Of a DNA stretch of 64,000 nucleotides, positions 16,972 through 25,256 are shown piece by piece. The notes beneath the pieces were generated by a model. It saw only the letters and a list, made by a program, of their open reading frames with translations. It ran no database searches and had not been told where the DNA came from. Both the position numbers and the translations under genes were made by a program. The DNA is from Sediminibacillus albus (GTDB taxonomy: Bacteria > Bacillota > Bacilli > Bacillales > Amphibacillaceae): the NCBI RefSeq assembly GCF_900101125.1, contig NZ_FNFL01000002.1, positions 496,001 to 560,000 of the forward strand. The letters are read 5' to 3'. Position 1 is the stretch's first letter. Every line of letters begins with the position of its first letter.

Positions 16972-17572
16972 TTGCTGTTCCTCCTAATGGACGTTGGTAG
17001 AATCTAATTGCCTGCTGATAACTATTTTTCATCATATGGAATCCTTCTGCAGTCAATACAGACTCGGGATGAAATTGGATGCCTGTGACAGGCCAATCCC
17101 GATGTGTAATTCCCATAATTGCCCCATCTTCAGAACGGGCAGTCACTATCAAGCAGTCAGGAATGGATGCTTCATCAGCTATTAGAGAATGATAACGGGT
17201 AACTTGGGCAGGATTAGTTATTCCGTCAAATATCCCTTGCTTATCGTGCATAACAGCAGAAACTTTACCATGTGTCGGTCTCATTGCTTTAACGATATTC
17301 CCGCCAAAGTATTCAATAATCGTTTGGTGCCCCAGACAAACACCAAGTATCGGCACGATATTGCTGAACTGTTCGAGAACTTGCCAGCTTAAGCTGGATT
17401 GGCAAGGACGGCCTGGTCCTGGTGACAGGACGATTAGATTGGGATTTAGCTGAGAAACAGTTTCCGCTGTGCCCTTGTCACATTGGATGACCTTCACAGC
17501 GGAATCGAGCTGCTTAAAGTATTGCACTAAATTGTATGTAAATGAATCATAATTATCGATGATTACAATCAT
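16946..17572 (-). CDS. pabA: Aminodeoxychorismate synthase component II (glutamine amidotransferase)
   Basis: A 208-residue class-I glutamine amidotransferase that supplies ammonia to PabB. The catalytic cysteine is in PILGVCLGHQTI and the His-Glu pair in GIQFHPESVLT. The N-terminus MIVIIDNYDSFTYNLVQYF is typical of PabA/TrpG. No other tryptophan gene is near and it is coupled to pabB, so a folate role is favoured. A dual role in anthranilate synthesis, as in B. subtilis, cannot be excluded. Confidence 0.93.
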   Translation of the reverse strand: MIVIIDNYDSFTYNLVQYFKQLDSAVKVIQCDKGTAETVSQLNPNLIVLSPGPGRPCQSSLSWQVLEQFSNIVPILGVCLGHQTIIEYFGGNIVKAMRPTHGKVSAVMHDKQGIFDGITNPAQVTRYHSLIADEASIPDCLIVTARSEDGAIMGITHRDWPVTGIQFHPESVLTAEGFHMMKNSYQQAIRFYQRPLGGTANDRSIPAI

Positions 17573-17742
17573 TGAAAACCCCCCTCACATAATTGGAAGC
17601 TTCTCTTATTATACCTGCTCCTGCTGTTTTATGAAATCAATCATATTTTTGGAAGAAGACCCAAAAGCCGGGATTTTCTATTATAAGGCTTCATTTGATA
17701 TAGTTAATAATGATAAGTTTTTGAAAGGAGGCTGAAAATACT

Positions 17743-17991
17743 ATGGAGAGAAAAGTGGTCATCTATAGTCAGGAAACATGCAGTCCATGCCAGGCTGAGA
17801 AAGAGTGGCTGAAAAATAATAATGTTCAGTTTGAAGATAGAGATATCCGCACCCATTCGCAATATATGGATGAAGTAGTAGCTCTTGGCGCCAGTGCAAC
17901 ACCGGTGACGGTAATAACAGAAGAAGGCGGTTCGGAGGAGATAGTCATGGGCTTTGATAAAGAGAGACTATCGGTTTTATTAGGAATTTAA
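17743..17991 (+). CDS. Glutaredoxin-family protein
   Basis: An 82-residue thioredoxin-fold protein with the redox motif CSPC in YSQETCSPCQAEKEWL. The cis-proline lies in ASATPVTVI, and GFDKERLSVLLG ends it, as in NrdH/YtnI-type glutaredoxins. It lacks a signal peptide and is probably cytoplasmic. GAAAGGAGG precedes the ATG. No ribonucleotide reductase is nearby, so the electron acceptor is unknown. Confidence 0.85.
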   Translation: MERKVVIYSQETCSPCQAEKEWLKNNNVQFEDRDIRTHSQYMDEVVALGASATPVTVITEEGGSEEIVMGFDKERLSVLLGI

Positions 17992-18002
17992 TAGTATTTA
18001 GG

Positions 18003-18044
18003 GAGGTCCGTATCCTGTAATCAAGGAGAGGACCTCTTTTTTTT
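18003..18044 (+). terminator. Terminator after the glutaredoxin gene
   Basis: GAGGTCC pairs with GGACCTC across a 20-base loop and is followed by eight Ts. Confidence 0.7.
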
Positions 18045-18141
18045 GCCAGGAAGCGGATAAAAAAAGGGGAATCAACTGCCTGTGGCTGTTAATATCTGCA
18101 GAAAAGAGGGACAAATTCTCTGCTTATTTCCCAATAGCCCG

Positions 18142-18169
18142 TTGACAGAAAAATTTTACATGTTAATAT
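18142..18169 (+). promoter_or_regulatory. Promoter of the fpb operon
   Basis: TTGACA, a 16-base spacer and TAATAT. Transcription should start near 18176, just before the Fur box. Confidence 0.6.
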
Positions 18170-18182
18170 AAGGGTATCTAAT

Positions 18183-18204
18183 TGATAATGAATCTCATTA
18201 TTGA
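18183..18204. promoter_or_regulatory. Fur box of the siderophore uptake operon
   Basis: TGATAATGAATCTCATTATTGA contains two inverted GATAATGA-like half-sites and is close to the classical Fur box. It lies directly downstream of the promoter and should repress the operon in iron-replete cells. Confidence 0.8.
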
Positions 18205-18256
18205 TTAGAAGGAATAAAGAACTACGCTTGCAGTGGGAAAGAGATGGATTGCTTTT

Positions 18257-19207
18257 ATGAAGAAATGGCATTTACTAGTCGCATTGATTGTGCTCTCTGT
18301 TACTTCGATTTTTATTGGTGTAACGGACCTGTCACCATCGAGTATTTTACATTTAAGTGAAGATCAGTTGCAGATCTTATTAGTTAGCAGAATTCCGCGT
18401 TTAGTTAGCATTATTATCGCTGGAATGGGAATGAGTATTTGCGGATTGATTATGCAGCAGCTAAGCAGGAACAAATTTGTATCGCCAACCACAGCAGGGA
18501 CAATCGACTCTGCCCGTTTTGGGATACTAGTTTCCTTAATGTTTTTTTCAACTGCAGGGCCTTTGCAAAAGATGTTGGTTGCATTCTTCTTCGCCTTATT
18601 GGGAACATTCATTTTTATGAAAATTCTCGATAAAGTTAAATTCAAGGATGCTATTTTCATTCCGTTGGTTGGGTTGATGTTTGGCAATATTGTCAGCTCG
18701 ATTACTACTTTTTTTGCTTATAAAGAAGATTTGATCCAAAATATGTCTTCATGGCTGCAGGGTAATTTCGCTTTGATTTTGCAAGGCAGGTACGAATTGT
18801 TGTACATAAGTATTCCTTTGCTTGCTCTTGCTTATCTTTATGCAAATCGATTTACTATTGCGGGGATGGGAGAGGAGTTTTCCACCAATCTTGGCTTGAA
18901 CCATAAGCTGGTTGTAAATATTGGACTGGTGATTGTTGCTTTGGTCACTACCGTTGTGGTGTTGACCGTTGGAATGATACCTTTTCTCGGCTTAATCATC
19001 CCCAATATCGTAACCATGTACCAAGGAGATAACCTAAAAAAAAGCCTTTCTCATACAGCGCTGCTTGGGGCAGTCTTTGTCCTGGCTTGTGACATCATTG
19101 GCAGAATTCTCATTTATCCTTATGAAATCGCCATTGGGGTGACAGTGGGAGTTATCGGCAGCGGGATATTTCTATACTTGGTGATGAGGAGAAAGGCGTA
19201 TGAGTAA
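18257..19207 (+). CDS. fpbN: Petrobactin-type siderophore ABC permease FpbN
   Basis: A 316-residue FecCD-family integral membrane permease with about nine to ten segments. RIPRLVSIIIAGMGMSICGLIM and the C-terminal GMIPFLGLIIPNIV are permease signatures. It closely resembles YclN (FpbN) of B. subtilis from MKKWHLLVALIVLSVTSIFI onward. That favours the ATG at 18257 over an in-frame GTG 24 bases earlier, though neither has a strong ribosome binding site. It is the first gene of a four-gene operon behind a Fur box and overlaps fpbO by 8 bases. Confidence 0.92.
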   Translation: MKKWHLLVALIVLSVTSIFIGVTDLSPSSILHLSEDQLQILLVSRIPRLVSIIIAGMGMSICGLIMQQLSRNKFVSPTTAGTIDSARFGILVSLMFFSTAGPLQKMLVAFFFALLGTFIFMKILDKVKFKDAIFIPLVGLMFGNIVSSITTFFAYKEDLIQNMSSWLQGNFALILQGRYELLYISIPLLALAYLYANRFTIAGMGEEFSTNLGLNHKLVVNIGLVIVALVTTVVVLTVGMIPFLGLIIPNIVTMYQGDNLKKSLSHTALLGAVFVLACDIIGRILIYPYEIAIGVTVGVIGSGIFLYLVMRRKAYE

Positions 19208-20150
19208 TAGAATCAAATTAGTAATTCTTGCAGTCTTGTCCTTCCTATTAGTCGCAGCTTTTTTATTTTTCGATTTAGGAAGTAATTGGGGTTATATTCT
19301 TCCCAGAAGAGCAACCAAAATATTAGCGATTGTGTTAACCGGTTCGGTGATTGCCTTTTCAACGATTATATTCCAAACAATTACCAACAACCGGATATTG
19401 ACGCCTAGCATCATAGGTCTTGACTCTTTATATTTACTGATTCAGACTTTTATCATTTTTGTGTTTGGCTCAAACAGCGCAATGGTTCTTAACAAAAATG
19501 TCAATTTTCTCATTTCGGTCGGTTTGATGGTCATCTTTGCCGGCATACTTTACAAGTTGCTCTTTAAAAGAAGCGATCAAAATATATACTTTTTACTATT
19601 AGTAGGATTAATTTTCGGTACGTTTTTTGGCAGTCTTTCTTCTTTTATGCAGGTATTGATAGACCCAAATGAATTTTTTATTGTTCAGAATAAAATGTTT
19701 GCCAGTTTTAATAACGTAAACACAGATTTGCTGACAATATCTTTTGTTCTCGTTTTGTTAGTTGCTGTATATTTTTGGCGGTTTACTAAATATTTGGATG
19801 TTATGGCATTAGGAAAAGAACAGGCGATCAATTTGGGAGTCGATTACAATTATGTTGTAAAAAGAATGCTGGTTATCATCGCTATTCTAGTATCTATCTC
19901 TACTGCATTGGTTGGTCCAATAACCTTTTTAGGATTGTTGGTCGCAAATGTCGCCCATGAGTTCTTGAAAACATACCGCCATAGATTTTTAATTGCTGGT
20001 TCTGTATTGATCAGCATTGTTGCCCTAGTGGGCGGTCAGTTGATTGTAGAGAGGATCTTTACCTTTTCCACTACACTGAGTGTTATCGTCAACTTTGTCG
20101 GCGGCGTTTACTTCATCTATCTTTTATTAAAGGAGAGTAAAGCATGGTAG
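19200..20150 (+). CDS. fpbO: Petrobactin-type siderophore ABC permease FpbO
   Basis: A 316-residue FecCD-family permease, the second membrane subunit of the importer. Hydrophobic segments run along its length. VLTGSVIAFSTIIFQTITNN and ALVGPITFLGLLVANVAHEF match the coupling and C-terminal regions of YclO-type proteins. It overlaps fpbN upstream and fpbP downstream by a few bases, so the three are translationally coupled. Confidence 0.93.
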   Translation: MSNRIKLVILAVLSFLLVAAFLFFDLGSNWGYILPRRATKILAIVLTGSVIAFSTIIFQTITNNRILTPSIIGLDSLYLLIQTFIIFVFGSNSAMVLNKNVNFLISVGLMVIFAGILYKLLFKRSDQNIYFLLLVGLIFGTFFGSLSSFMQVLIDPNEFFIVQNKMFASFNNVNTDLLTISFVLVLLVAVYFWRFTKYLDVMALGKEQAINLGVDYNYVVKRMLVIIAILVSISTALVGPITFLGLLVANVAHEFLKTYRHRFLIAGSVLISIVALVGGQLIVERIFTFSTTLSVIVNFVGGVYFIYLLLKESKAW

Positions 20151-20902
20151 TTGTAAAAGAAGTTACCAAACAGTATGGGACGAAAAATGTTGTAGACAAT
20201 GTGTCTTTAACTATACCAAAAGGAAAAATTACTTCGTTTATTGGCCCTAACGGCGCAGGCAAAAGTACATTGTTATCTATGGTCAGCAGGCTGATAGCTA
20301 AAGACAATGGGGAAATATTGATAGATGATCAGGAAATAAGCGAAAGTAAAAGCAAAGAGCTCGCCAAAAAGATATCAATTTTGAAACAAGCCAATCATAT
20401 CAACATCCGGTTGACCATCAAAGAACTAGTCAGCTTTGGCCGTTTTCCTTATTCACAGGGTAAATTAACTAATGAAGATAAACGATTTATCGATGAAGCA
20501 ATAGCTTATATGGAATTGGAAGACATACAGGATAAGTTTCTAGATCAATTGAGCGGTGGACAGCAGCAGCGGGCATACATAGCGATGGTCATCGCCCAGG
20601 ATACTGAATATATTCTGCTTGACGAACCGCTTAACAATTTAGATATGAAGCATTCTGTCCAAATCATGAAAGTCTTGCGCAGGCTTGTCAATGAGCTTGG
20701 TAAAACGGTTGTGATTGTGATCCATGATGTTAATTTCGCTTCCGTGTACTCTGATTATATTGTCGCTCTCAAAGACGGAAAAATCGTCAACAAAGGACCG
20801 ACAAATGACATCATTAACAAATCGGTACTTAAAGAAGTTTATGATATGGACATCGAAATTCAAGACATTGACCAATGCAGGATTTGCCTCTATTTTTCTT
20901 AA
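20144..20902 (+). CDS. fpbP: Siderophore ABC transporter ATP-binding protein FpbP
   Basis: A 252-residue ATPase powering siderophore import. Walker A is GPNGAGKSTLL, the signature LSGGQQQRAYIAM, Walker B ILLDEPLNNLD, and the switch His lies in VVIVIHDVN. These match YclP-type FecE-family ATPases. The gene is followed by a 211-base spacer before the binding-protein gene. That spacer contains a possible structured RNA, unlike a tightly packed operon. Confidence 0.94.
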   Translation: MVVVKEVTKQYGTKNVVDNVSLTIPKGKITSFIGPNGAGKSTLLSMVSRLIAKDNGEILIDDQEISESKSKELAKKISILKQANHINIRLTIKELVSFGRFPYSQGKLTNEDKRFIDEAIAYMELEDIQDKFLDQLSGGQQQRAYIAMVIAQDTEYILLDEPLNNLDMKHSVQIMKVLRRLVNELGKTVVIVIHDVNFASVYSDYIVALKDGKIVNKGPTNDIINKSVLKEVYDMDIEIQDIDQCRICLYFS

Positions 20903-20940
20903 TTACTGTATTACTTAACGTTGATTTAAATATTGATAAG

Positions 20941-21069
20941 GGGGGGCAAGCGGATAGGCAGGACTTCCGGATAGCCTCTATGAAAAGATGGTGGGCCCAA
21001 AAAATAACCGTCTAGTCTTAGAAGCTGTCTTGGTAGATTGCCCAGTACCTGCTTACCGATTTTTTTCTC
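20941..21069 (+). ncRNA. Candidate structured RNA between fpbP and fpbQ
   Basis: A GC-richer island in AT-rich surroundings. GGGCAA (20944-20949) can pair with TTGCCC (21038-21043). Alternatively CGG/GCAGG (20951-20962) pair with CCTGC/CCG (21048-21058), just before ATTTTTTTTC, which would make a terminator. GATGGT can pair with ACCGTC inside. The competing pairings look like a switchable leader or a processed small RNA that sets the fpbQ level. I do not recognise a known family. Confidence 0.4.
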
Positions 21070-21113
21070 CTTATCCATTTAAATAAATATATTTTTTAAG
21101 GAGTGAATGGAAC

Positions 21114-22076
21114 ATGACAAAAAAATTAGCAATGCTAATTTCAGTGTTTATATTGGCAATAGTCACTGCTGCATGTGGAAGCAAGGATAATACTAGCGAT
21201 GATGCGGCTGCTGCCTCAGAAGATACCGAGACAAACCAGGAAGAGATAACAATAACCCATGAGTTAGGAGAAACAGATGTCCCAGTTAATCCAGAAAAAG
21301 TTGTTGTATTTGATTTTGGAACGTTGGACACTTTAGAGAAATTAGGAGTAGAAGTGGCAGCGGTCCCTCAGGAAAACCTTCCATCATATTTAGCAAAATA
21401 CGAGGACTCGGCATATGAAAATGTAGGAACCTTGTTCGAGCCCGATTTTGAGAAGTTAAGTGAGATGGAGCCGGATTTGATTATTATTTCCGGAAGAACA
21501 TCAGAAGCTTATGATGAACTAAATGATTTAGCGCCTACCATTCATATGGGTGTTGACACCACAAGGTATATGGATTCTTTTAAAGAAAACGTCACTACTC
21601 TTGGTGAAATTTTCAGTAAAGAAACAGAAGTAGAGAATGAACTGGCCCACATCGAGGCCGATATCGAAGCGCTTCATGAAAAAGCTTCGGCCAGCGGAAA
21701 AAACAGCTTGGTCATTTTGACGAATGATGGCAGTATTAATGCATATGGCCCTGGTTCCCGTTTTGGCCTGATCCATGATGTATTTGGTTTTACTCCTGTC
21801 GATGAAAAAATTGAATCTTCTACACACGGGCAAAACATTGCCTATGAATATTTAGTTGAGAAAGACCCAGATTATCTCTTCGTAGTGGATAGGAACAAAG
21901 TAACCGGTGGTGAATATTCTGCCGAAAAAACATTAGAAAATGAGCTGGTTAAAAATACGAAGGCTTATAGTGAAGATAATATCGTTTATTTGAATCCGGA
22001 TTATTGGTACCTTTCTGGAGGCGGATTAATTTCAGTGTCCGAGATGGTTAATGAAGTATCTGCAAGCATCGAATAA
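21114..22076 (+). CDS. fpbQ: Siderophore-binding lipoprotein FpbQ
   Basis: A 320-residue lipoprotein that captures ferric siderophore outside the membrane. The signal peptide ends in a lipobox (VTAACGSK). A Ser/Glu/Asp-rich linker precedes a class-III periplasmic-binding domain (NPEKVVVFDFGTLDTLEKLG, then PDLIIISGRTSEAYDEL, then NAYGPGSRFGLIHDVFGF). These match YclQ, the petrobactin/ferric dihydroxybenzoate receptor of B. subtilis. AAGGAGTG precedes the ATG. A strong terminator follows. Confidence 0.94.
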   Translation: MTKKLAMLISVFILAIVTAACGSKDNTSDDAAAASEDTETNQEEITITHELGETDVPVNPEKVVVFDFGTLDTLEKLGVEVAAVPQENLPSYLAKYEDSAYENVGTLFEPDFEKLSEMEPDLIIISGRTSEAYDELNDLAPTIHMGVDTTRYMDSFKENVTTLGEIFSKETEVENELAHIEADIEALHEKASASGKNSLVILTNDGSINAYGPGSRFGLIHDVFGFTPVDEKIESSTHGQNIAYEYLVEKDPDYLFVVDRNKVTGGEYSAEKTLENELVKNTKAYSEDNIVYLNPDYWYLSGGGLISVSEMVNEVSASIE

Positions 22077-22080
22077 TGGA

Positions 22081-22118
22081 AAAGCTACCAATGCATTCTA
22101 TGCATTGGTAGCTTTTTT
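22081..22118 (+). terminator. Terminator of the fpb operon
   Basis: AAAGCTACCAATGCA and its perfect complement, with a 5-base loop, followed by a T-tract. Confidence 0.9.
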
Positions 22119-22176
22119 ATTTGATGGATTTTAACTGGGAATTAAACAAATTATTTACTTTTTACGCAAAAATATG

Positions 22177-22204
22177 TTGAAGTTTGTCGAAAATATATTA
22201 TAAT
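22177..22204 (+). promoter_or_regulatory. Promoter upstream of the c-di-GMP riboswitch
   Basis: TTGAAG, a 16-base spacer and TATAAT. The expected start is near 22211, about 30 bases before the aptamer. Confidence 0.6.
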
Positions 22205-22239
22205 TATTTATAACTACAACAAAATGCCTAGTAAAAACT

Positions 22240-22330
22240 AAATGATAATGGCAAACTTCTCGAAAGAGGAGGACGCAAAGCCTAGGGTCTAAAGCCGTAC
22301 CGGTCATGATCGCCTGGTTGCCGATAGTCT
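22240..22330 (+). promoter_or_regulatory. c-di-GMP-I (GEMM) riboswitch aptamer
   Basis: The sequence has the GEMM-I hallmarks in order: GGCAAAC near the 5' end, a CGAAAG tetraloop region, the invariant GGACGCAAAGCCTAGGGTCT core, then the variable P3 arm and the closing GGTTGCC. It precedes a terminator and the cheX-cheW-receptor genes, so cyclic di-GMP would control their transcription. The direction (on or off) cannot be read with confidence. Confidence 0.9.
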
Positions 22331-22346
22331 TTTCTAGTAGAAAAAA

Positions 22347-22384
22347 ATGGCTATTCTAATTGATAGAGTAGCCATTTTTTTAAT
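22347..22384 (+). terminator. Expression-platform terminator of the c-di-GMP riboswitch
   Basis: AATGGCTATTCT pairs with AGAGTAGCCATT around AATTGAT, followed by a run of Ts. It lies between the aptamer and the first gene. Confidence 0.85.
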
Positions 22385-22420
22385 AGTTAGAATTTTCAAA
22401 CATAAAAGGAGGTGCTGAAA

Positions 22421-22897
22421 ATCCTACAGAGTAAAGAGAATCTCATTGTTAAAGAGTTATACAACGAGACATTGAAGTCGATAAAAACGGTGATACCAAT
22501 GGAACCGGATGTAGGTAAGGCTAGAGTCTTCCAGGATTCATTGACGGTTCCCTTCGGGGTATTGATTGAATTGACAGGAGATGTGCAAGGAACACTTGTC
22601 TTAAAAGGGGAAGAGGGTTTGTTCGGGTCAATCGGGGAAGCAATGTTCGGCATGCCATTGGATGGGGAAATGCTTCTTTCTTTTTCCGGAGAGCTTGGCA
22701 ATATGATTGCTGGCAGTATTTCTACAAGTATTTATAGCAAGGGGTTCCAGACAGACATAAAGTCGCCAATGGTTACAGAAAAAGACGGCACTGTTATAGA
22801 GGATTTCCAGCAGGCTATCCAGGTGGAACTTACCTACCAATCGATCGGTGATATGGAAATTTTTTTACTGCTAAATAATAACAAAGTAGGTGGCTAA
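22421..22897 (+). CDS. CheX-like chemotaxis protein
   Basis: A roughly 159-residue protein of the CheC/CheX/FliY class. It has FGVLIELTGDVQGTLVLKGE and the helix GELGNMIAGSISTSIYSKG, a variant of the ELxNMIxG phosphatase motif that dephosphorylates CheY-P. After the in-frame stop at 22403 the frame offers no well-placed ATG, GTG or TTG. A strong AGGAGGTG site at 22407-22414 points to ATC at 22421. A GTG at 22412 lies inside that site. The start is therefore uncertain. It sits behind a c-di-GMP riboswitch and just before cheW. Confidence 0.8.
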   Translation: MLQSKENLIVKELYNETLKSIKTVIPMEPDVGKARVFQDSLTVPFGVLIELTGDVQGTLVLKGEEGLFGSIGEAMFGMPLDGEMLLSFSGELGNMIAGSISTSIYSKGFQTDIKSPMVTEKDGTVIEDFQQAIQVELTYQSIGDMEIFLLLNNNKVGG

Positions 22898-22900
22898 AAG

Positions 22901-23359
22901 ATGGGAACTTTTAAAAAAATTATTGTTTTTCATTTGAACAACCAGGAATATGGGGCGGACGTAAGTCAAATTCTTTCCATTGAAAGAATTTCCGATATTG
23001 TCGAACTGCCAGATACACCGGCCTTCATCAATGGCATCATTCACTTGCGGGGGATGGTTATACCGGTTATTGATCTCAAAAAGCGACTGAAAATGGACAG
23101 ACTTACTTACACAGACGAAACAAGAGTACTCATTGTTGAGATGGATAACCATCAAATCGGATTGGTTGTAGATAAGGCCACGGATGTTCTCGATATCAAT
23201 GAAGACATAATAGAACCGGCTGGAAATTTTATCAGACAGGATTCCGATTACCTGCATGGAGTCGCTAAAATGGAGAATAGGCTTCTATTGCTGCTTGACT
23301 TAGAAAAGGTATTGAGCGGTGAGGAGACCAAACAAGTAAAAGAGGTTATCGCCGGCTGA
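22901..23359 (+). CDS. cheW: CheW-type chemotaxis coupling protein
   Basis: A 152-residue protein coupling chemoreceptors to the CheA kinase. The CheW fold is clear: FKKIIVFHLNNQEYGADVSQ, the FINGIIHLRGMVIPVIDLKK core, TRVLIVEMDNHQIGLVVDKA, and a C-terminal RLLLLLDLEKVL. GTAGGTGG precedes the start. It follows the CheX-like gene by three bases, so they are co-transcribed. No cheA lies in the window, so this may be a second array-adaptor used with the receptor downstream. Confidence 0.92.
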   Translation: MGTFKKIIVFHLNNQEYGADVSQILSIERISDIVELPDTPAFINGIIHLRGMVIPVIDLKKRLKMDRLTYTDETRVLIVEMDNHQIGLVVDKATDVLDINEDIIEPAGNFIRQDSDYLHGVAKMENRLLLLLDLEKVLSGEETKQVKEVIAG

Positions 23360-23463
23360 ATGGATATTTTAACGAGAGGGTGATGGTATAGCACTGAATC
23401 AGCGGACTTAAAAGTTGTTGTTCTCCGCGTAGTCAAGAGAATAATTAAAAAAGAGGTGCACAG

Positions 23464-25158
23464 ATGAAATTAATTAATTTTAAAAGCTTGAAAACAAAAA
23501 TACTGGCAGGATTTTCGATCGTTATTGGATTAGCACTTATACTCGGTATTTATAGTTATTTTTCATTAGATAAGGTTAACAAGGAAACAGAAGGTATTAT
23601 TGATAAACAGCTGCCATTATTAATAGCAGACGAAAAGATGTCCTTTAATATAGCCGAAATGATAGCACTTACCCGAGGCTATGTCATATACGGTGATCCG
23701 GAGTACTTGGAAAAGTTTGATATGTATGCAAAAAGAATGGAAGAAGTAGAAGCGAAGGCTTTGGAACTGAGCGAAAGTGACGAGGTCAAAACACTTATCG
23801 AAAAAGGCGATGAATGGGAAACAACAGTGAGAGACCAGGTCTTTGCCGTATATCAAGCAGGCAATGAAGATCAGGCCATTTCCAATCTTTCTTTGCAAGT
23901 CAAACCATTGGCAGTAGAATTAATGGAAGGCTTTAGTGGGTTGGCAGAGGGACGCGAAGAAAAGATTGTTGCGGCAGGGGATCATCTGCTTGAGACTGGG
24001 AAAATCACCCAATATATCAGCGTTGCGATCGCTTTACTTGTCGTCATTCTGGGTATCGTGATTGCAATATTCACCGCAGGGATGATTACAAAACCGGTAA
24101 AAAGAGTAATGGAACGGATGAGCACGATTGCAGAAGGAGACTTAAGCAAAGAACCATTAGAGGTTCGTACGAGGGATGAAGTCGGGCAGCTAATCGTGGC
24201 TACCAACCAAATGAACGACAATATGCGCGAATTATTGGCAGAGATCAATACCGTTTCCGATTCAGTATCCGGACAAAGCGAAGAGCTTAGCCAATCGGCA
24301 AACGAGGTCAAACAAGGCAGCAATCAAGTAGCTACCACGATGGAGGAGTTGTCCTCTGGCTCTGAAACACAGGCAAATACTACTACAGATTTAGCTTCTT
24401 CCATGACAGGATTTACTGAAAAAATTAAAGAAGCAAATACCAATGGTGAAAGTATATATCAGTCGTCCAACAAAGTATTAGGGCTGACTCAAAAAGGAAG
24501 CCAGTTGATGAATTCTTCTATTGAACAAATGAGCAAGATTGATCAAATCGTTCAAGAGGCAGTAGGAAAAGTGAAAGGATTAGACCAGCAGTCGAAAGAA
24601 ATTTCCAAGTTAGTTTCCGTCATCAAAGATATTGCAGAGCAAACGAATTTGCTGGCACTTAACGCAGCTATCGAGGCAGCCCGTGCCGGAGACCATGGAA
24701 AAGGTTTTGCTGTTGTAGCAGATGAAGTGAGAAAATTGGCAGAACAAGTTTCTCTATCAGTGACAGACATCACTGGAATTGTCGGCAGCATTCAAACGGA
24801 ATCTGGTTCTGTAGCAGAAGCCTTACAGGTTGGTTATCAGGAAGTAGAAAGTGGTACAAACCAAATTAAGACGACTGGCAAAACCTTTGAAGATATTAAT
24901 CTATCTGTGAATGAAATGGTTGATAGTGTTCAGGTTATCTCGGAGAACTTATCCAACATTACAGAAAGCAGTGAAGAAATGAGTCAATCCATTGAAGATA
25001 TTGCTGCTGTCTCCGAGGAATCAGCAGCAGGCATTGAAGAAACCTCAGCATCTGTACAGCAAACAACCAGCTCCATGGAGGAAATTGCCGGTAGTTCAAA
25101 TGAACTTTCCAAACTGGCAGAAAATCTCAACACCTTAATCGGGCGTTTTAAAGTATAA
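23464..25158 (+). CDS. Methyl-accepting chemotaxis receptor
   Basis: A 564-residue chemoreceptor. Membrane segment 1 is near residues 14-34, an extracellular four-helix-bundle domain near 35-180, and segment 2 near 182-206. A HAMP domain ([20 protein letters not shown]) precedes a long cytoplasmic coiled coil. The conserved hairpin tip ([20 protein letters not shown]) contacts CheA and CheW. Glu/Gln pairs flank it as potential methylation sites. No CheR-binding pentapeptide is present. The ligand is unknown. AAGAGGTG precedes the ATG. It belongs to the c-di-GMP-regulated unit. Confidence 0.95.
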   Translation: MKLINFKSLKTKILAGFSIVIGLALILGIYSYFSLDKVNKETEGIIDKQLPLLIADEKMSFNIAEMIALTRGYVIYGDPEYLEKFDMYAKRMEEVEAKALELSESDEVKTLIEKGDEWETTVRDQVFAVYQAGNEDQAISNLSLQVKPLAVELMEGFSGLAEGREEKIVAAGDHLLETGKITQYISVAIALLVVILGIVIAIFTAGMITKPVKRVMERMSTIAEGDLSKEPLEVRTRDEVGQLIVATNQMNDNMRELLAEINTVSDSVSGQSEELSQSANEVKQGSNQVATTMEELSSGSETQANTTTDLASSMTGFTEKIKEANTNGESIYQSSNKVLGLTQKGSQLMNSSIEQMSKIDQIVQEAVGKVKGLDQQSKEISKLVSVIKDIAEQTNLLALNAAIEAARAGDHGKGFAVVADEVRKLAEQVSLSVTDITGIVGSIQTESGSVAEALQVGYQEVESGTNQIKTTGKTFEDINLSVNEMVDSVQVISENLSNITESSEEMSQSIEDIAAVSEESAAGIEETSASVQQTTSSMEEIAGSSNELSKLAENLNTLIGRFKV

Positions 25159-25165
25159 GAATAAC

Positions 25166-25203
25166 AAAAGCGAGACCACTCATTTGAGCGGTCTCGCTTT
25201 TGT
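25166..25203 (+). terminator. Terminator after the chemoreceptor gene
   Basis: AAAAGCGAGACC and its perfect complement around a 12-base loop. Confidence 0.85.
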
Positions 25204-25256
25204 GGTTCAACTAACTGTAAATGTAGATTGGCTTAGCAATAGAATTCCAACGCCGC

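Noticed and set aside
22120-22240. A sigma-D-type flagellar promoter for the chemotaxis genes
   Set aside because: I looked for TAAA-N15-GCCGATAT and saw no convincing match; the promoter before the aptamer fits sigma-A.
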